Shown piece after piece: positions 1 to 9,888 of a stretch of 64,000 bases of DNA. The translations under genes and the position numbers were made by a program. How positions within the stretch are numbered: the first letter of the stretch is position 1; each line of letters begins with the position of its first letter. The stretch is from Amycolatopsis jejuensis. Lineage in GTDB: Bacteria; Actinomycetota; Actinomycetes; Mycobacteriales; Pseudonocardiaceae. Below the pieces are notes generated by a model. The model worked only from the letters and a program-made list of their open reading frames with translations. It had not been told where the DNA came from and ran no database searches. The DNA lies in the NCBI RefSeq assembly GCF_000717335.1, contig NZ_JNYZ01000049.1, positions 1 to 64,000 on the forward strand, given 5' to 3'.

Positions 1-82
1 GCAGCTCGTTGATCTCCCCCGAAATCGACGGCGCCAACGCGCCATAGTCGTAATCCAGATCGGGCAGCACATACCGGGCCAT
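1..82 (-). CDS. sodA: Superoxide dismutase (Fe/Mn type), N-terminal part
   Basis: The gene is cut by the left edge, so only about the first 27 residues are visible. They read [16 protein letters not shown], followed by the [10 protein letters not shown] pattern, which is the standard N-terminus of cytoplasmic Fe/Mn superoxide dismutases. These convert superoxide to peroxide and oxygen. The ATG at 82 is preceded by a strong AGGAGG ribosome site. The metal ligands lie outside the window, so the metal cannot be judged. The next gene upstream is heme oxygenase, also an iron/oxidative-stress function. Confidence 0.85.
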   Translation of the reverse strand, partial: MARYVLPDLDYDYGALAPSISGEINEL

Positions 83-157
83 GGGCCCTCCTTCTGTCTC
101 GGCGCAGGTTTCGCCCGCGGCCTACCCGGGCGGGCGGCTTCCGAAACCGAGCCTGGT

Positions 158-177
158 ACCTCGACCAAGATCGAGGT
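158..177 (-). terminator. Hairpin downstream of heme oxygenase
   Basis: A 7-bp perfect stem, ACCTCGA and TCGAGGT, closes a 6-base loop just after the heme oxygenase stop codon at 197. It has no T-tract, which is common for terminators in this GC range. Assignment as a terminator is inferred from position only. Confidence 0.4.
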
Positions 178-196
178 CAAGCTGCTGTGACCGGGC

Positions 197-859
197 TCAT
201 GCGCGGTACTGCTCCAGGTCACGCGCCAGTTCGTCGAACACCGCCACGTTGTGCTCGAAGGCGACCACCGACTCGTCGATCACCCGGGCGCGTTCGTCCT
301 CGCTCCACGGCGCTTCGTCGAGCTTTGCGCGGTACCGGTCGCGGAACGCGGGCGCGCTGCCGATCCCGTCGAAGTGGTAGAAGAGCGTGCCCGCCTCAGC
401 GAGGTCGAAGTTCTTTTCCAGCAGCCGCCGGATGATCTGGCCGCCCGCGATGTCGCCGAGGTAGCGCGTGTAGTGGTGCGCCACGAAGCCACCGGACCAG
501 CGCGCAGCCTCGGCGATCCGCTCGGCGTACGCTTTCGTGGCGGACAGCGGTTCGATCTCGTTACGCCATCCGGGGCCTACCAGCCGCTCCAGATCGCGCT
601 CCAGCGACGGCAGCCGTCGCAGCTCCTCGAACACGAACTCGCGGCCCACCGGATCGGCCATCGCGTCCCCGGCGCGTTCGATCGCCTGGTAGATGAAGTA
701 GTACTGGACCGCGAGCGCGGTGTACCCGGCCAGCGACAGTTCGCCGCCGAGCAGCGCGTTCATGTAGGTGGAGTGGTTGGCCTTCTCGTGCACCACTTTC
801 GTGGAGGCCCGCAGCTGCCCGGAAAACGGGCGGGCTTGCAGGTCCGTGGTCACCGTCAT
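197..859 (-). CDS. hmuO: Heme oxygenase (biliverdin-producing)
   Basis: The 220-residue protein has the size and features of bacterial heme oxygenases. The proximal heme-binding His is probably H24 in STKVVHEKANH, and the distal-helix glycines sit in YLGDIAGGQIIRR near residue 135. The enzyme opens heme to biliverdin, CO and ferrous iron using reductase-supplied electrons, so it serves iron recovery from heme. The start ATG at 859 has a GGGAGG ribosome site. A likely IdeR/DtxR iron box lies about 65 bases upstream, as expected for this family. No heme transporter is adjacent. The TetR gene upstream on the same strand ends at 938 and the iron box sits in the gap between them, so this gene probably has its own iron-controlled promoter. 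Confidence 0.93.
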   Translation of the reverse strand: MTVTTDLQARPFSGQLRASTKVVHEKANHSTYMNALLGGELSLAGYTALAVQYYFIYQAIERAGDAMADPVGREFVFEELRRLPSLERDLERLVGPGWRNEIEPLSATKAYAERIAEAARWSGGFVAHHYTRYLGDIAGGQIIRRLLEKNFDLAEAGTLFYHFDGIGSAPAFRDRYRAKLDEAPWSEDERARVIDESVVAFEHNVAVFDELARDLEQYRA

Positions 860-916
860 AGCGGGCCTCCCGCGATCGATCTGACAAGCTGTCAGAAAGA
901 AGCGTAGGCCACAATC

Positions 917-935
917 CGGACTTAGGCTACCCTAA
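917..935 (-). promoter_or_regulatory. Putative IdeR/DtxR iron box
   Basis: The stretch TTAGGCTACCCTAA at 922-935 matches the right part of the classic 19-bp iron box (TTAGGTTAGSCTAACCTAA), with 13 of 19 positions matching over 917-935. It lies between the TetR stop and the heme oxygenase start. Iron-loaded IdeR/DtxR-type repressors control heme oxygenase in related actinobacteria, so repression under iron-replete conditions is inferred. Confidence 0.6.
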
Positions 936-937
936 AA

Positions 938-1540
938 TCAGCGAACTTCACCCGGTCCGAGTGCCCGCCGTACGAACCGCACGGCCCCCTCGACGGCGTC
1001 TTCCAGCAGTTCGGGAGACACATCGATCACCTGGCGGCTGCCGAGCGCCGCGGTGATCATGGGGACCACCACGTCCAGATTCTGGGCAGGCCAGCTGCCC
1101 GCGTCGACCCCGGCGAGCAGTACCGCGCGCAGTTGCTCGGTGATCGGGTCGGCGTGTGCGCTGATCCGCCGGTACGCCGCGGGAGCCAGTGCCGACTCCA
1201 GCGCGGTACCCGGCGGCAGATGGTGTTCGGCCAGCACTCGCAGCTGCAGCCGGACGAACGTGGTCAGCTGGGCGACCGGGTCCGGTTCGGCATCGATGGC
1301 CTCGCGCAGCCGTTCGACGTACTGCGCCGCCTCGTCCTCGACGAACGCGACGAGCAGGCTTTCCTTGTCCGGGAAGTGGTTGTACATCGCGGTGCGGCCG
1401 AGCCCGGCCTCCGCGGCGACCCCGGCGAGCGTGATCGCGTCGAACCCGCGCTCGTACAGCTGCGCGCGCACCACTTCGAACACCCGCGCGCGCACTTCGC
1501 GGCGGTGTGCTTCGAGCGAGCCACCCAGCACCTTCGGCAT
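938..1540 (-). CDS. TetR-family transcriptional regulator
   Basis: The 200-residue protein has a TetR-type N-terminal helix-turn-helix at about residues 12-58 (ITLAGVAAEAGLGRTAMYNHFPDKESLL) and a helical ligand/dimer domain with no diagnostic ligand. The ATG at 1540 lies six bases after TAAAGT (plus-strand 1547-1552), so the mRNA is probably leaderless and separate from the ligase gene that ends 20 bases upstream. Its target is unknown; the downstream heme oxygenase or the gene itself are candidates by position only. Confidence 0.85.
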   Translation of the reverse strand: MPKVLGGSLEAHRREVRARVFEVVRAQLYERGFDAITLAGVAAEAGLGRTAMYNHFPDKESLLVAFVEDEAAQYVERLREAIDAEPDPVAQLTTFVRLQLRVLAEHHLPPGTALESALAPAAYRRISAHADPITEQLRAVLLAGVDAGSWPAQNLDVVVPMITAALGSRQVIDVSPELLEDAVEGAVRFVRRALGPGEVR

Positions 1541-1560
1541 GGGATCACTTTAGGGGAGCG

Positions 1561-3057
1561 TCAGTCGGTGAGCGACCAAGTGTGCACCGGCTCGCCCGCC
1601 GACGACAGCTCCAGGTACCGGCGCAGCATCCAGGTGAGCGCGGTCTCGCGGTCGGCGCCGCGTTCCTCCGCGCGCAGGACGTAATCCCGCTGCCAGGTCG
1701 CACCGCTGCGCCGCGCGAGGCACCGGCGTTCGATGATGCCGAGGTAACGCACGCGGGCCTCGTCGGAGACGTCCGAACGCCGCAGGCCCTCGTGCGCCAG
1801 CGGCAGCAGCACGCGCAGCGCGAGCTCGTCCGGCGGGATCCAGCCGATGCCCGGCCAGTACAGCTGCGCGTCGAAACCCTTGCGGGCGCCTGCGTACAGG
1901 TTTTCCTCCGCGGCCTGGAACGACATCTGCGACCACACCGGCCGGTCTTCCTCCGCCAAAGCGCGCTGGGCGCCGTAGAAGAACAACGCGTTGGCCACGA
2001 TGTCGGCGACCGTCGGACCGGCGGGCAGCACGCGGTTTTCCACGCGCAGGTGCGGCATCCCGTCGACGACGTCGTACACCGGCCGGTTCCACCGCCAGAT
2101 CGTGCCGTTGTGCATGCGCAGCTCGGCCAGCTTGGGAGCCTGCCCCGATTCCAGGGTTTCGAGCGGGTCCTCGAGATCGGTTTCCGGCAGCAGCCCGGGG
2201 AAGTAGCGGACGTTTTCCTCGAACAGGTCGAAGATCGACGTGATCCACCGCTCGCCGAACCACACGCGCGGCCGTACGCCCTGGTTCTTGAGCTCCTCCG
2301 GACGGGTGTCGGTGGCCTGCTGGAACAACGGGATCCGGGTTTCGTGCCACAACGCCTTGCCCAGCAGGAACGGCGAATTCGCGGCGAGCGCGGTCTGCAC
2401 GCCGGCCAGGCACTGCGCGGCATTCCAGTGCGCGGCGAATTCCTCCGGCGCCACTTGCAAATGCAGCTGGACCGACGTGCAGGCAGCTTCCGGGAGAATG
2501 GATTCCGCGTAGCTGCGCAGCCGTTCCGGTTGCGCGCCGGGCAGCGCGGCGCCGTCCATCGCGAGCGCGATCCGCTCCCCCCGCGCGGCGAAGATCTCGT
2601 CATTCAGTGACGAGTAACGCGTCTTGTGGGAAAGCCACTTCTGGTCGAAGTGTTCTTGCCGCAGCGTAGGGAGAATGCCGATCATGGCGAGCGTCGACCC
2701 GATGCCGGTGGCGCTCGACTCGGCTCTCGCGAGGTACGCGTGCAGGTCGCCTTCCAGCTGCAGCGCGGAATCCCCGGCCAGCGGCCGCGGCGGAACGTTG
2801 AGCTCCAGGTTGTGCTGGCCGAGTTCGGTGGTGAACGACGGATCGTCGAGCGCCTCCAGTACGGCGGAGTTGTTCATCGACGGGCGCATCTGCCCGTCCA
2901 CGAGGTTCAGCTCCACCTCGAGTCCGATGTTCTTGCGGGGAAAGGAAAAACTCCCGTCGGTGAGCATCCGGGCCAGGGTGTCGAGGCACCGCTGGACCTT
3001 TCGGCGGTACCGACCGCGGTCGAGCCGGCCGGGATGTGCCGAGAGATCCGTACCCAT
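1561..3057 (-). CDS. Glutamate-cysteine ligase (GCS2) family protein
   Basis: This 498-residue protein has the glutamate-binding core of the carboxylate-amine/glutamate-cysteine ligase family: the acidic NIGLEVELNLVDG segment near residue 43, the TELGQHNLELN segment near residue 80, and SVQLHLQVAPEEF in the middle. The family joins glutamate to an amine using ATP. At about 500 residues it is longer than the short YbdK-type enzymes. Actinobacteria make mycothiol rather than glutathione, so the true amine is uncertain; an EgtA-like role for ergothioneine is possible, but no other egt gene is nearby. The ATG at 3057 follows an AGGAG ribosome site, which decides against longer upstream readings. 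Confidence 0.8.
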   Translation of the reverse strand: MGTDLSAHPGRLDRGRYRRKVQRCLDTLARMLTDGSFSFPRKNIGLEVELNLVDGQMRPSMNNSAVLEALDDPSFTTELGQHNLELNVPPRPLAGDSALQLEGDLHAYLARAESSATGIGSTLAMIGILPTLRQEHFDQKWLSHKTRYSSLNDEIFAARGERIALAMDGAALPGAQPERLRSYAESILPEAACTSVQLHLQVAPEEFAAHWNAAQCLAGVQTALAANSPFLLGKALWHETRIPLFQQATDTRPEELKNQGVRPRVWFGERWITSIFDLFEENVRYFPGLLPETDLEDPLETLESGQAPKLAELRMHNGTIWRWNRPVYDVVDGMPHLRVENRVLPAGPTVADIVANALFFYGAQRALAEEDRPVWSQMSFQAAEENLYAGARKGFDAQLYWPGIGWIPPDELALRVLLPLAHEGLRRSDVSDEARVRYLGIIERRCLARRSGATWQRDYVLRAEERGADRETALTWMLRRYLELSSAGEPVHTWSLTD

Positions 3058-3273
3058 GTTCGACGCGCTCCTAGGCTGCTGTCCGCGGTGTCCCGGGGCG
3101 AGGACTGCCAGGCCGACCACCGTCGCACAGCGCGGCAGGCCGGGGCTAGCGGCCAAACTGGTGCTCTCCGTCACGGCAAGTTGACCCTGCGCGAAAATGC
3201 GCCGTTCGTACCAAGGGCGGCCCCTCGTTCGGACCAGCGGAGCAGGGTTCGGCCGGGTGCGAGACTGTCCGAT

Positions 3274-4095
3274 GTGGCTGAACTGATCTTCACCGAGGAC
3301 CGCGCGCATCCGGGCCTCGACGACTTCCGCGACCTGTCCACAGCGGACCGCCGCCCGGACCGGCCGGGCGGGCGCGGGCTCGTGATCGCCGAAGGAACCG
3401 TGGTGGTGGCGCGGCTGCTCGCGTCGCGGTATCCCGTGCGCGCGTTGCTGGGAGTCGAGCGACGGCTGCGGGAACTGAAGGACGAACTCGACGGCGTCGA
3501 CGCGCCGGCGTATGTGACGTCGGCGGAGACGATGGCCGACGTCGTGGGTTTCCACCTCAACCGTGGGGTGCTCGCGGTCGCGGATCGGCCGGTGCCGCCG
3601 ACGATTTCCCAGATCATGGACGGTACCCAGGCAGTGGCCGTGCTCGAAGGCGTCGGCGATCACGAGAACCTCGGTGCGCTGTTCCGCAATGCCTCGGCGC
3701 TCGGCGTCGGCGGGGTGCTGCTCGGACCGGGCTGTTCGGATCCGCTGTACCGGCGCAGTGTGCGCGTTTCGATGGGACACGTGCTGCGCGTGCCGTTCGC
3801 GACCTTCGACAGCTGGCCCGGCGGCCTGGATGTGCTGCGGGCCAGGGGTTTCACCGTGGCCGCGCTCACGCCGCGCGCGGATTCGGTGCCGCTGCGCGGA
3901 TTGCGGGACAAGGTGCCGGGGCCGATTGCGCTGCTGCTCGGCGCGGAGGGCCCTGGCCTCACCGACGAGGCGATCGCGGCCGCGGACGTCGCCGTGCGGA
4001 TCGAGATGGTGCCGGGGGTCGATTCGCTGAACGTGGCGACCGCGGCGGCTATTGCGTTCCACGAGATCTCCGCGGAGGCCGCCGCACTAGAGTGA
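3274..4095 (+). CDS. TrmH/SpoU-family RNA 2'-O-methyltransferase
   Basis: The protein (273 residues from GTG at 3274) has the SPOUT knotted methylase domain: motif 1 in VLEGVGDHENLGALFRNASALG near residue 120, motif 2 in LLLGAEGPGLTDEAI, and motif 3 in SLNVATAAAIAFHEI at the end. It should methylate a ribose in rRNA or tRNA with SAM; the target cannot be read from sequence. The GTG was chosen because the conserved region begins soon after it and upstream in-frame codons lie opposite the divergent ligase gene. No good ribosome site is visible, so a leaderless start is possible. It is followed by DUF2537 as in the M. tuberculosis Rv0881-Rv0882 pair. Confidence 0.87.
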   Translation: MAELIFTEDRAHPGLDDFRDLSTADRRPDRPGGRGLVIAEGTVVVARLLASRYPVRALLGVERRLRELKDELDGVDAPAYVTSAETMADVVGFHLNRGVLAVADRPVPPTISQIMDGTQAVAVLEGVGDHENLGALFRNASALGVGGVLLGPGCSDPLYRRSVRVSMGHVLRVPFATFDSWPGGLDVLRARGFTVAALTPRADSVPLRGLRDKVPGPIALLLGAEGPGLTDEAIAAADVAVRIEMVPGVDSLNVATAAAIAFHEISAEAAALE

Positions 4096-4127
4096 CAGCC
4101 GGCACGTTTCCGGCGCGGAAGGACACC

Positions 4128-4709
4128 ATGGAGCTGCGGATCCGGGGTGAGCAGGCGGTGCTCGCCGGTCCGGGCGGTGAGCACGCGCGGGAGGTCGACC
4201 CGCGGCGGCTCGCGATCGGCGCCGACCTTGCCCAGGCGCTGCACGAGTGGGCGCGCGTCGCGTCGGCGATCGCCAAGTCCGGGCCGGAGACCGAGATCGC
4301 GGGCACTGTCGTGTCGCAGCGCGGCCGGCAGCTCGCGACGCGGCTGGCTGCGGTGATGGGGACCCAGGTGCGGTACGTCGACCCGGTGACGGGCGCCGGG
4401 ATAGTGGTCGATCCACCGCAGCGGCCTGCGCGGGTACGGGCGGTCCGGGAACCGACGCCATGGGCCACCGGGCTCACCGTGTCGGTGTTCGCGGCGGTGC
4501 TGGTGATCGTGGCGATGCTCGCGCTGGCCGGCACGCTGGCGCGCGAGACGAGCGGGTGGCTGGCCTTGGTCGCGTCGGTGGTCGTGACCGGCGGGGTCGC
4601 GCCGTCGTTGTGGCTGGGCAGGCGGGTGCTGATCCTTCGCTGGGCGGTGTACGGCGCGGCGGCCGGTCTGGTGCTCGCGTGGGTCGGCGTGCTGGCGACG
4701 GTGTTCTGA
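4128..4709 (+). CDS. DUF2537 membrane protein
   Basis: A 193-residue protein with a soluble N-terminal half of about 120 residues and three predicted membrane helices: GLTVSVFAAVLVIVAMLALAG, WLALVASVVVTGGVAPSLWLG and AVYGAAAGLVLAWVGVLATVF. It matches the actinobacterial DUF2537 family, of unknown function. The ATG at 4128 follows a GGAAGGA ribosome site; an earlier ATG at 4092 overlaps the methylase stop and has none. Location next to the SpoU methylase and SepH is conserved in mycobacteria, which is the only functional hint. Confidence 0.75.
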   Translation: MELRIRGEQAVLAGPGGEHAREVDPRRLAIGADLAQALHEWARVASAIAKSGPETEIAGTVVSQRGRQLATRLAAVMGTQVRYVDPVTGAGIVVDPPQRPARVRAVREPTPWATGLTVSVFAAVLVIVAMLALAGTLARETSGWLALVASVVVTGGVAPSLWLGRRVLILRWAVYGAAAGLVLAWVGVLATVF

Positions 4710-4727
4710 CTCGCCGATACTGGCCCG

Positions 4728-5081
4728 ATGGCTCCGCTCGACGAATTACGCGCGCTTTGTCTCGCCCTGCCCGAAGCCACCGAACGGCTCAGCCACGGGG
4801 AACCGACGTGGTTCATCCGTGGCCGCAAGACGTTCGTGATGTTCGCCGACCGGCACCACGACGACAAGGTCGCCTTCTGGTGCCCGGCCCCGCCCGGTGC
4901 GCAGGAGGAACTGGTGCGCACCGAGCCGGAACGGTTCTTCCGCCCGCCGTACGTCGGACATCGCGGCTGGCTCGGCGTCCGCCTCGACGTGGACGTCGAC
5001 TGGACCGAAATCACGCAGATCGTGCGCGAGGCGTACCGGCAGGTGGCGCCGAAATCCCTGGCCGCGCTGCTGGACGGCTGA
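4728..5081 (+). CDS. MmcQ/YjbR family protein
   Basis: A 117-residue single-domain protein with the MmcQ/YjbR (CyaY-like fold) layout: LALPEATERLSHGEPTWFI at the start, FVMFADRHHDD and VAFWCPAPPG in the middle, and a GWLGVRLD strand before the last helix. Members are annotated as DNA-binding, but a firm function is lacking. The ATG at 4728 stands six bases after GATACT (4716-4721), which suggests a leaderless transcript. It is the last plus-strand gene before a repeat array and the convergent sepH. Confidence 0.8.
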   Translation: MAPLDELRALCLALPEATERLSHGEPTWFIRGRKTFVMFADRHHDDKVAFWCPAPPGAQEELVRTEPERFFRPPYVGHRGWLGVRLDVDVDWTEITQIVREAYRQVAPKSLAALLDG

Positions 5082-5104
5082 CGTATGCCTCCTGCCGACA
5101 TCGG

Positions 5105-5243
5105 CCCCAATGTGGCATTGGGTGCATGTGACGCACCCAATGTGGCGTTGGGTGCGTGGGATGCAGCGAATGTGGCATTGGGTGCGTGGGATGCTGCGAA
5201 TGTGGCATTGGGTGCATCTGACGCACCCAATGCCACATTGGGG
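5105..5243. repeat. 30-bp-period dyad repeat array A (5 units)
   Basis: Five copies of the core CCAATG-TGG-CATTGG (centre TGG or CCA) start at 5107, 5137, 5167, 5197 and 5227, exactly 30 bp apart. Linkers read GGTGCATGTGACGCACC or GGTGCGTGGGATGCAGCGA. The array begins with CCCCAATG and ends with CATTGGGG, so the outer ends are inverted copies of each other. It fills the gap between the convergent yjbR-like and sepH genes. Related arrays are at 17570 and 40386. Confidence 0.9.
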
Positions 5244-5257
5244 CGGTTCGGGCAGGG

Positions 5258-6100
5258 TTAGCCGCGCTGGGTGCGGACCCCGAGCAGCACGTCCTCCCAG
5301 GACGGCACGATCGGATGGTTCTTCTTCGGCTTCGCGGGCGGCTCCACGGAATCCACGGAATCCTCGGGCTCGTCCGGGACGCGCGGGATCTCGCGGGTGT
5401 CGTCGTCCTCCGGCTCGGCCGGGGCTTCGATGGCGCGCTGTTCCTCGACCGCGTCGAGCGTCGGCTGTACCACGGATTCGCGCGCCGGCTCCAGCGCGCG
5501 GACGGTGCGCGGCGGCTGGTACGAGTTCGGGTTGAGCAGGACCTCGGCGTGCTCGTCGAGCGCGTGCACGGTGCCGCCGTGCGCGCCGGGGGAGAACGAC
5601 CAGTGCGCCCGATTGTCGGAGCGGCCCGCCTTCCACCGCAGCACCACGACCCACTTGCCGTCGTCGCCGCGCCAGGCGTCCCACTGCGCCTGGCTGTGGT
5701 CGTGGCCGCGGACGCCGAAGGCGTACGCGATGACCTCGCCGAGCGTCTGCACGTCGGGCCCGTCCTCGCGGACTGGGTGCGCGGACTGCGCGAGCTCGGC
5801 CGTGCGGGACCGCTCCAGCAGCACCGGATAAGCGAAGCGCTCCACCCGCTGCACCGAAACGCCCGCGCTGCTCGCGACCTGCTCGACGGACTCGCCCGCA
5901 CGGATTCGCGCCTGGATCTCGCGTGGCCGCATCTGGCTCTCCAACTCGATCTCGATCTGGCCCAGCCGGGCGATGTCCCCCCTCGCCGCCGCACGCAGTC
6001 TCTCGTCGGCCGGGAGCAGGAAGCGGGTACGGCTCGCCGGGTCCTCCAGCACGAGGGACTTCCCGTCCTCGTGCAACCCGACCACCCGCAACGCCCGCAT
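5258..6100 (-). CDS. sepH: SepH, FtsZ-associated cell-division protein
   Basis: This 280-residue protein matches SepH (DUF3071). The N-terminal domain begins MRALRVVGLHEDGKSLVLED and contains a helix-turn-helix-like segment (ESVEQVASSAGVSVQRVERFAYP) near residues 68-90. After residue 200 comes a disordered acidic/proline-rich tail ending in a conserved-looking IVPSWEDVLLGVR. SepH proteins stimulate FtsZ assembly and help sporulation septation in Streptomyces; the mycobacterial homolog is Rv0883c. The ATG at 6100 follows a GGGGAGG ribosome site. It lies beside serC as in mycobacteria. Confidence 0.92.
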   Translation of the reverse strand: MRALRVVGLHEDGKSLVLEDPASRTRFLLPADERLRAAARGDIARLGQIEIELESQMRPREIQARIRAGESVEQVASSAGVSVQRVERFAYPVLLERSRTAELAQSAHPVREDGPDVQTLGEVIAYAFGVRGHDHSQAQWDAWRGDDGKWVVVLRWKAGRSDNRAHWSFSPGAHGGTVHALDEHAEVLLNPNSYQPPRTVRALEPARESVVQPTLDAVEEQRAIEAPAEPEDDDTREIPRVPDEPEDSVDSVEPPAKPKKNHPIVPSWEDVLLGVRTQRG

Positions 6101-6286
6101 TTTTCGCCTCCCCGGTGTTCACCTTTGTGGGTGCCTACGTTAGAACGGCGCGTCGGCTTGACGTGCGAGGCGCGCCGACGCCCAACCCAACCGACAGCAC
6201 TTTCCGATCATCCTTGCGGCCCGGTGCGAGGCGGCCGGGGTGACACGCCGACCACGGTGCGTCACGAACGAGTGGTCTGAACGCAG

Positions 6287-6319
6287 ACCGCCCCGCGTAC
6301 CGGCGGCACGCGGGGCGGT
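6287..6319 (-). terminator. serC terminator hairpin
   Basis: A perfect 12-bp stem, ACCGCCCCGCGT with ACGCGGGGCGGT, encloses a 9-base loop and begins 26 bases after the serC stop codon. It separates serC from the sepH promoter region. Stem strength and position support termination. Confidence 0.75.
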
Positions 6320-6344
6320 TGATGCGGTGGGGCGGGAAACCGGG

Positions 6345-7895
<1,551 letters not shown>

Positions 7896-9242
7896 TCAGC
7901 GCCAGCCGCCTTCGTCCACCCCGCCCGGAATCGGCGCAGCCGGGTCGTACGGGGTGCGGGTGAAGATGAACGTCGCGAGGTCGAGGTGGTTGGCCTTCCC
8001 CGTGGCGTCGCGGCCGATGGTGAGGGTTTCGCCCGCGTAGTAGCCGTCCAGGCCGAGCCACGTGTCCGGGCCTTCCGGGCGGAACCGCGACGCCCGCCCG
8101 GCGCCCGCGACCGGGTTCAGGGCGAGCAGGCCGTCGCTCTGGACGCGCAGCAGGTACGGCGTCGGGCCCCAGTGCCACAGGCCGGTGAGCGCGACCAGTT
8201 CCGGGTCCACAGTGGACGGTTGCCACTCGGCGGGCAGCGCGGGCTCCAGGTCGTCCGCGGTGGTGAGCAGGTCGAGGCACAGCTGCGTGATGCCGACCCC
8301 CGCGGTGGAGTTCGCGAGGCACACCGCGCCGGTGCCGGTCGCCGGGTCGATCAGGCATGCGGCGAGGAACCCGGGCATCGAGCCGGTGTGCCCGGCCAGC
8401 TGCCTGCCCTGGTAGCGCACGAGCATGAGGCCGAGGCCGAAACCGGAGGTCCAGACCTCGGTGTCGTCGACGGTGTTCATCGTCCGCATTTCGGCCACGG
8501 TGTCGCCGGACAGCACATCCCCGGTGAAGCCGCCGACGAACGACGCCCAGCGGCCGAGGTCGGTGATCGTGGACCACAGCTGGCCTGCCGGGGCCATCGC
8601 GCCGGTGTCCGGCCACCGTTCGGGTAGCAGAACGTCAGCGAACGGGTGTACGGCGAATCCCGCCGCGTGCGCGCCCTCCGGATGCGGAGTCGTGCGATTC
8701 ATGCCCAGTGGGACAAGGATTTCGTCGCGTACGACGTCGAACCACGGGCGGCCGCGGTGCCGTGCGACGAGTTCGCCGAGCACCCCGAAACCGACGTTCG
8801 AGTAGTGGAACCGCGATCCCGGACGCAGTTTCGTCGCGCCCTTCTCCAGGCTCGCGACCAGCGTCGCCCAGTCCGCGCCCGGCGTACGTTCCCACCATTC
8901 ACCGGGTGACTCCGACGTGAGCCCCGACGTGTGCGACAGCAGCTGAGCCACCGTCGCCGACCCGAACGACGTGCCCGGCAGATGCCGTTCGATCGGGTCG
9001 GTGAGGTCGAGTTTGCCCTCGTCCCGCAGCCGCAGGACGGCGGTCGCGATCATCGTCTTGGTGATCGACCCCAGCCGGTACTGCGTGTCGCCGTCCGGCC
9101 GCTGGTCGCCCACGCGCCCGCGGGCGCCGGACCACGCGAGCTCGCCGTCCCGCACCACGGCGGCGACCAGGGACGGAGCGCGGGACGCCGCCTGCTCGTG
9201 CGCAAGGCGTCGGTACAGGGCGAGTTCGGTGGAGTCGAGCAT
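7896..9242 (-). CDS. Serine hydrolase, beta-lactamase/D-Ala-D-Ala peptidase family
   Basis: The protein of about 448 residues has the class C beta-lactamase-like catalytic set: SxxK as SITK at residues 59-62, and a Tyr motif HYSNVGFGVLGELV near residue 150. The fold is shared by penicillin-binding proteins, esterases and class C beta-lactamases, so the substrate is open. No clear signal peptide is seen, which argues for a cytoplasmic esterase or peptidase more than a secreted beta-lactamase. The C-terminal 110 residues form an extra domain. ATG 9242 is the likelier start; 9257 is possible and neither has a strong ribosome site. Confidence 0.82.
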   Translation of the reverse strand: MLDSTELALYRRLAHEQAASRAPSLVAAVVRDGELAWSGARGRVGDQRPDGDTQYRLGSITKTMIATAVLRLRDEGKLDLTDPIERHLPGTSFGSATVAQLLSHTSGLTSESPGEWWERTPGADWATLVASLEKGATKLRPGSRFHYSNVGFGVLGELVARHRGRPWFDVVRDEILVPLGMNRTTPHPEGAHAAGFAVHPFADVLLPERWPDTGAMAPAGQLWSTITDLGRWASFVGGFTGDVLSGDTVAEMRTMNTVDDTEVWTSGFGLGLMLVRYQGRQLAGHTGSMPGFLAACLIDPATGTGAVCLANSTAGVGITQLCLDLLTTADDLEPALPAEWQPSTVDPELVALTGLWHWGPTPYLLRVQSDGLLALNPVAGAGRASRFRPEGPDTWLGLDGYYAGETLTIGRDATGKANHLDLATFIFTRTPYDPAAPIPGGVDEGGWR

Positions 9243-9264
9243 GGCGCCATTCTGCACTGGCGGC

Positions 9265-9888
9265 TCAACCCAGCAGTTGCCGGTCCAGCGCCGTCGTCAC
9301 CGCGGCCGTCCGGTCGGAAACGCCGAGTTTCGAGAACACTCTCAGCAGATGAGTTTTCACCGTCGCCTCGCCGATGTGCAGCTCGCGGCCGATGTCGGCG
9401 TTGGTGTGTCCCTTCGCGACGAGCCGCAGCACTTCGACCTCCCGCGCGGACAGCGGCGACACCGGTTCCGGGTTCCGCATCCGGTGCACGAGCTTGCCCG
9501 CAACTGACGGTGCCAGCACGGTTTCGCCGCGTGCTGCCGCGCGGATCGCCCCGGCCAGTTCGACCCGCGACGCGTCCTTCAGCAGGTACCCCGCCGCCCC
9601 CGCCTCCACCGCGCGCAGGATGTCCGTGTCGGTTTCGTACGTGGTGAGCACGACAATGCGCCGGGCCGGTGTCTCGCGCAGGATTTCGCGGATCGCGCCG
9701 ACGCCGTCGAGACCGGGCATCCGCAGGTCCATCAGTACGACGTCGGGCTGCTTCACGCGGTCGAGCGCCACCGCTTCGCCGCCGGAACCCGCCTCGCCGA
9801 CCACCGTGAGGTCGGCCTCTGCTTCGAGCATGCCGCGCAGCCCTTCGCGCACCACGGGGTGGTCGTCGACGAGCATGATCGTGATCAC
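9265..9888 (-). CDS. NarL/LuxR-type response regulator
   Basis: The 207-residue protein has a receiver domain (MLVDDHPVVREGL, phosphoacceptor Asp in VVLMDLRMPGLDG near residue 56, Lys in YLLKDASR) and a C-terminal LuxR helix-turn-helix (LSAREVEVLRLVAKGHTNADIGRELHIGEATVKTHL). The GTG start at 9888 overlaps the kinase stop codon by four bases (GTGA), so the pair is translationally coupled. It probably regulates the ABC exporter genes at the head of the same operon. Confidence 0.93.
   Translation of the reverse strand: MITIMLVDDHPVVREGLRGMLEAEADLTVVGEAGSGGEAVALDRVKQPDVVLMDLRMPGLDGVGAIREILRETPARRIVVLTTYETDTDILRAVEAGAAGYLLKDASRVELAGAIRAAARGETVLAPSVAGKLVHRMRNPEPVSPLSAREVEVLRLVAKGHTNADIGRELHIGEATVKTHLLRVFSKLGVSDRTAAVTTALDRQLLG

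Noticed and set aside
1561..4062. An 833-residue ligase extended upstream
   Set aside because: The extension is antisense to the SpoU gene; ATG 3057 has a good ribosome site.
5105..5243. CRISPR-like array
   Set aside because: The 30-bp units repeat without unique spacers, contain internal dyads, and no cas gene is present.
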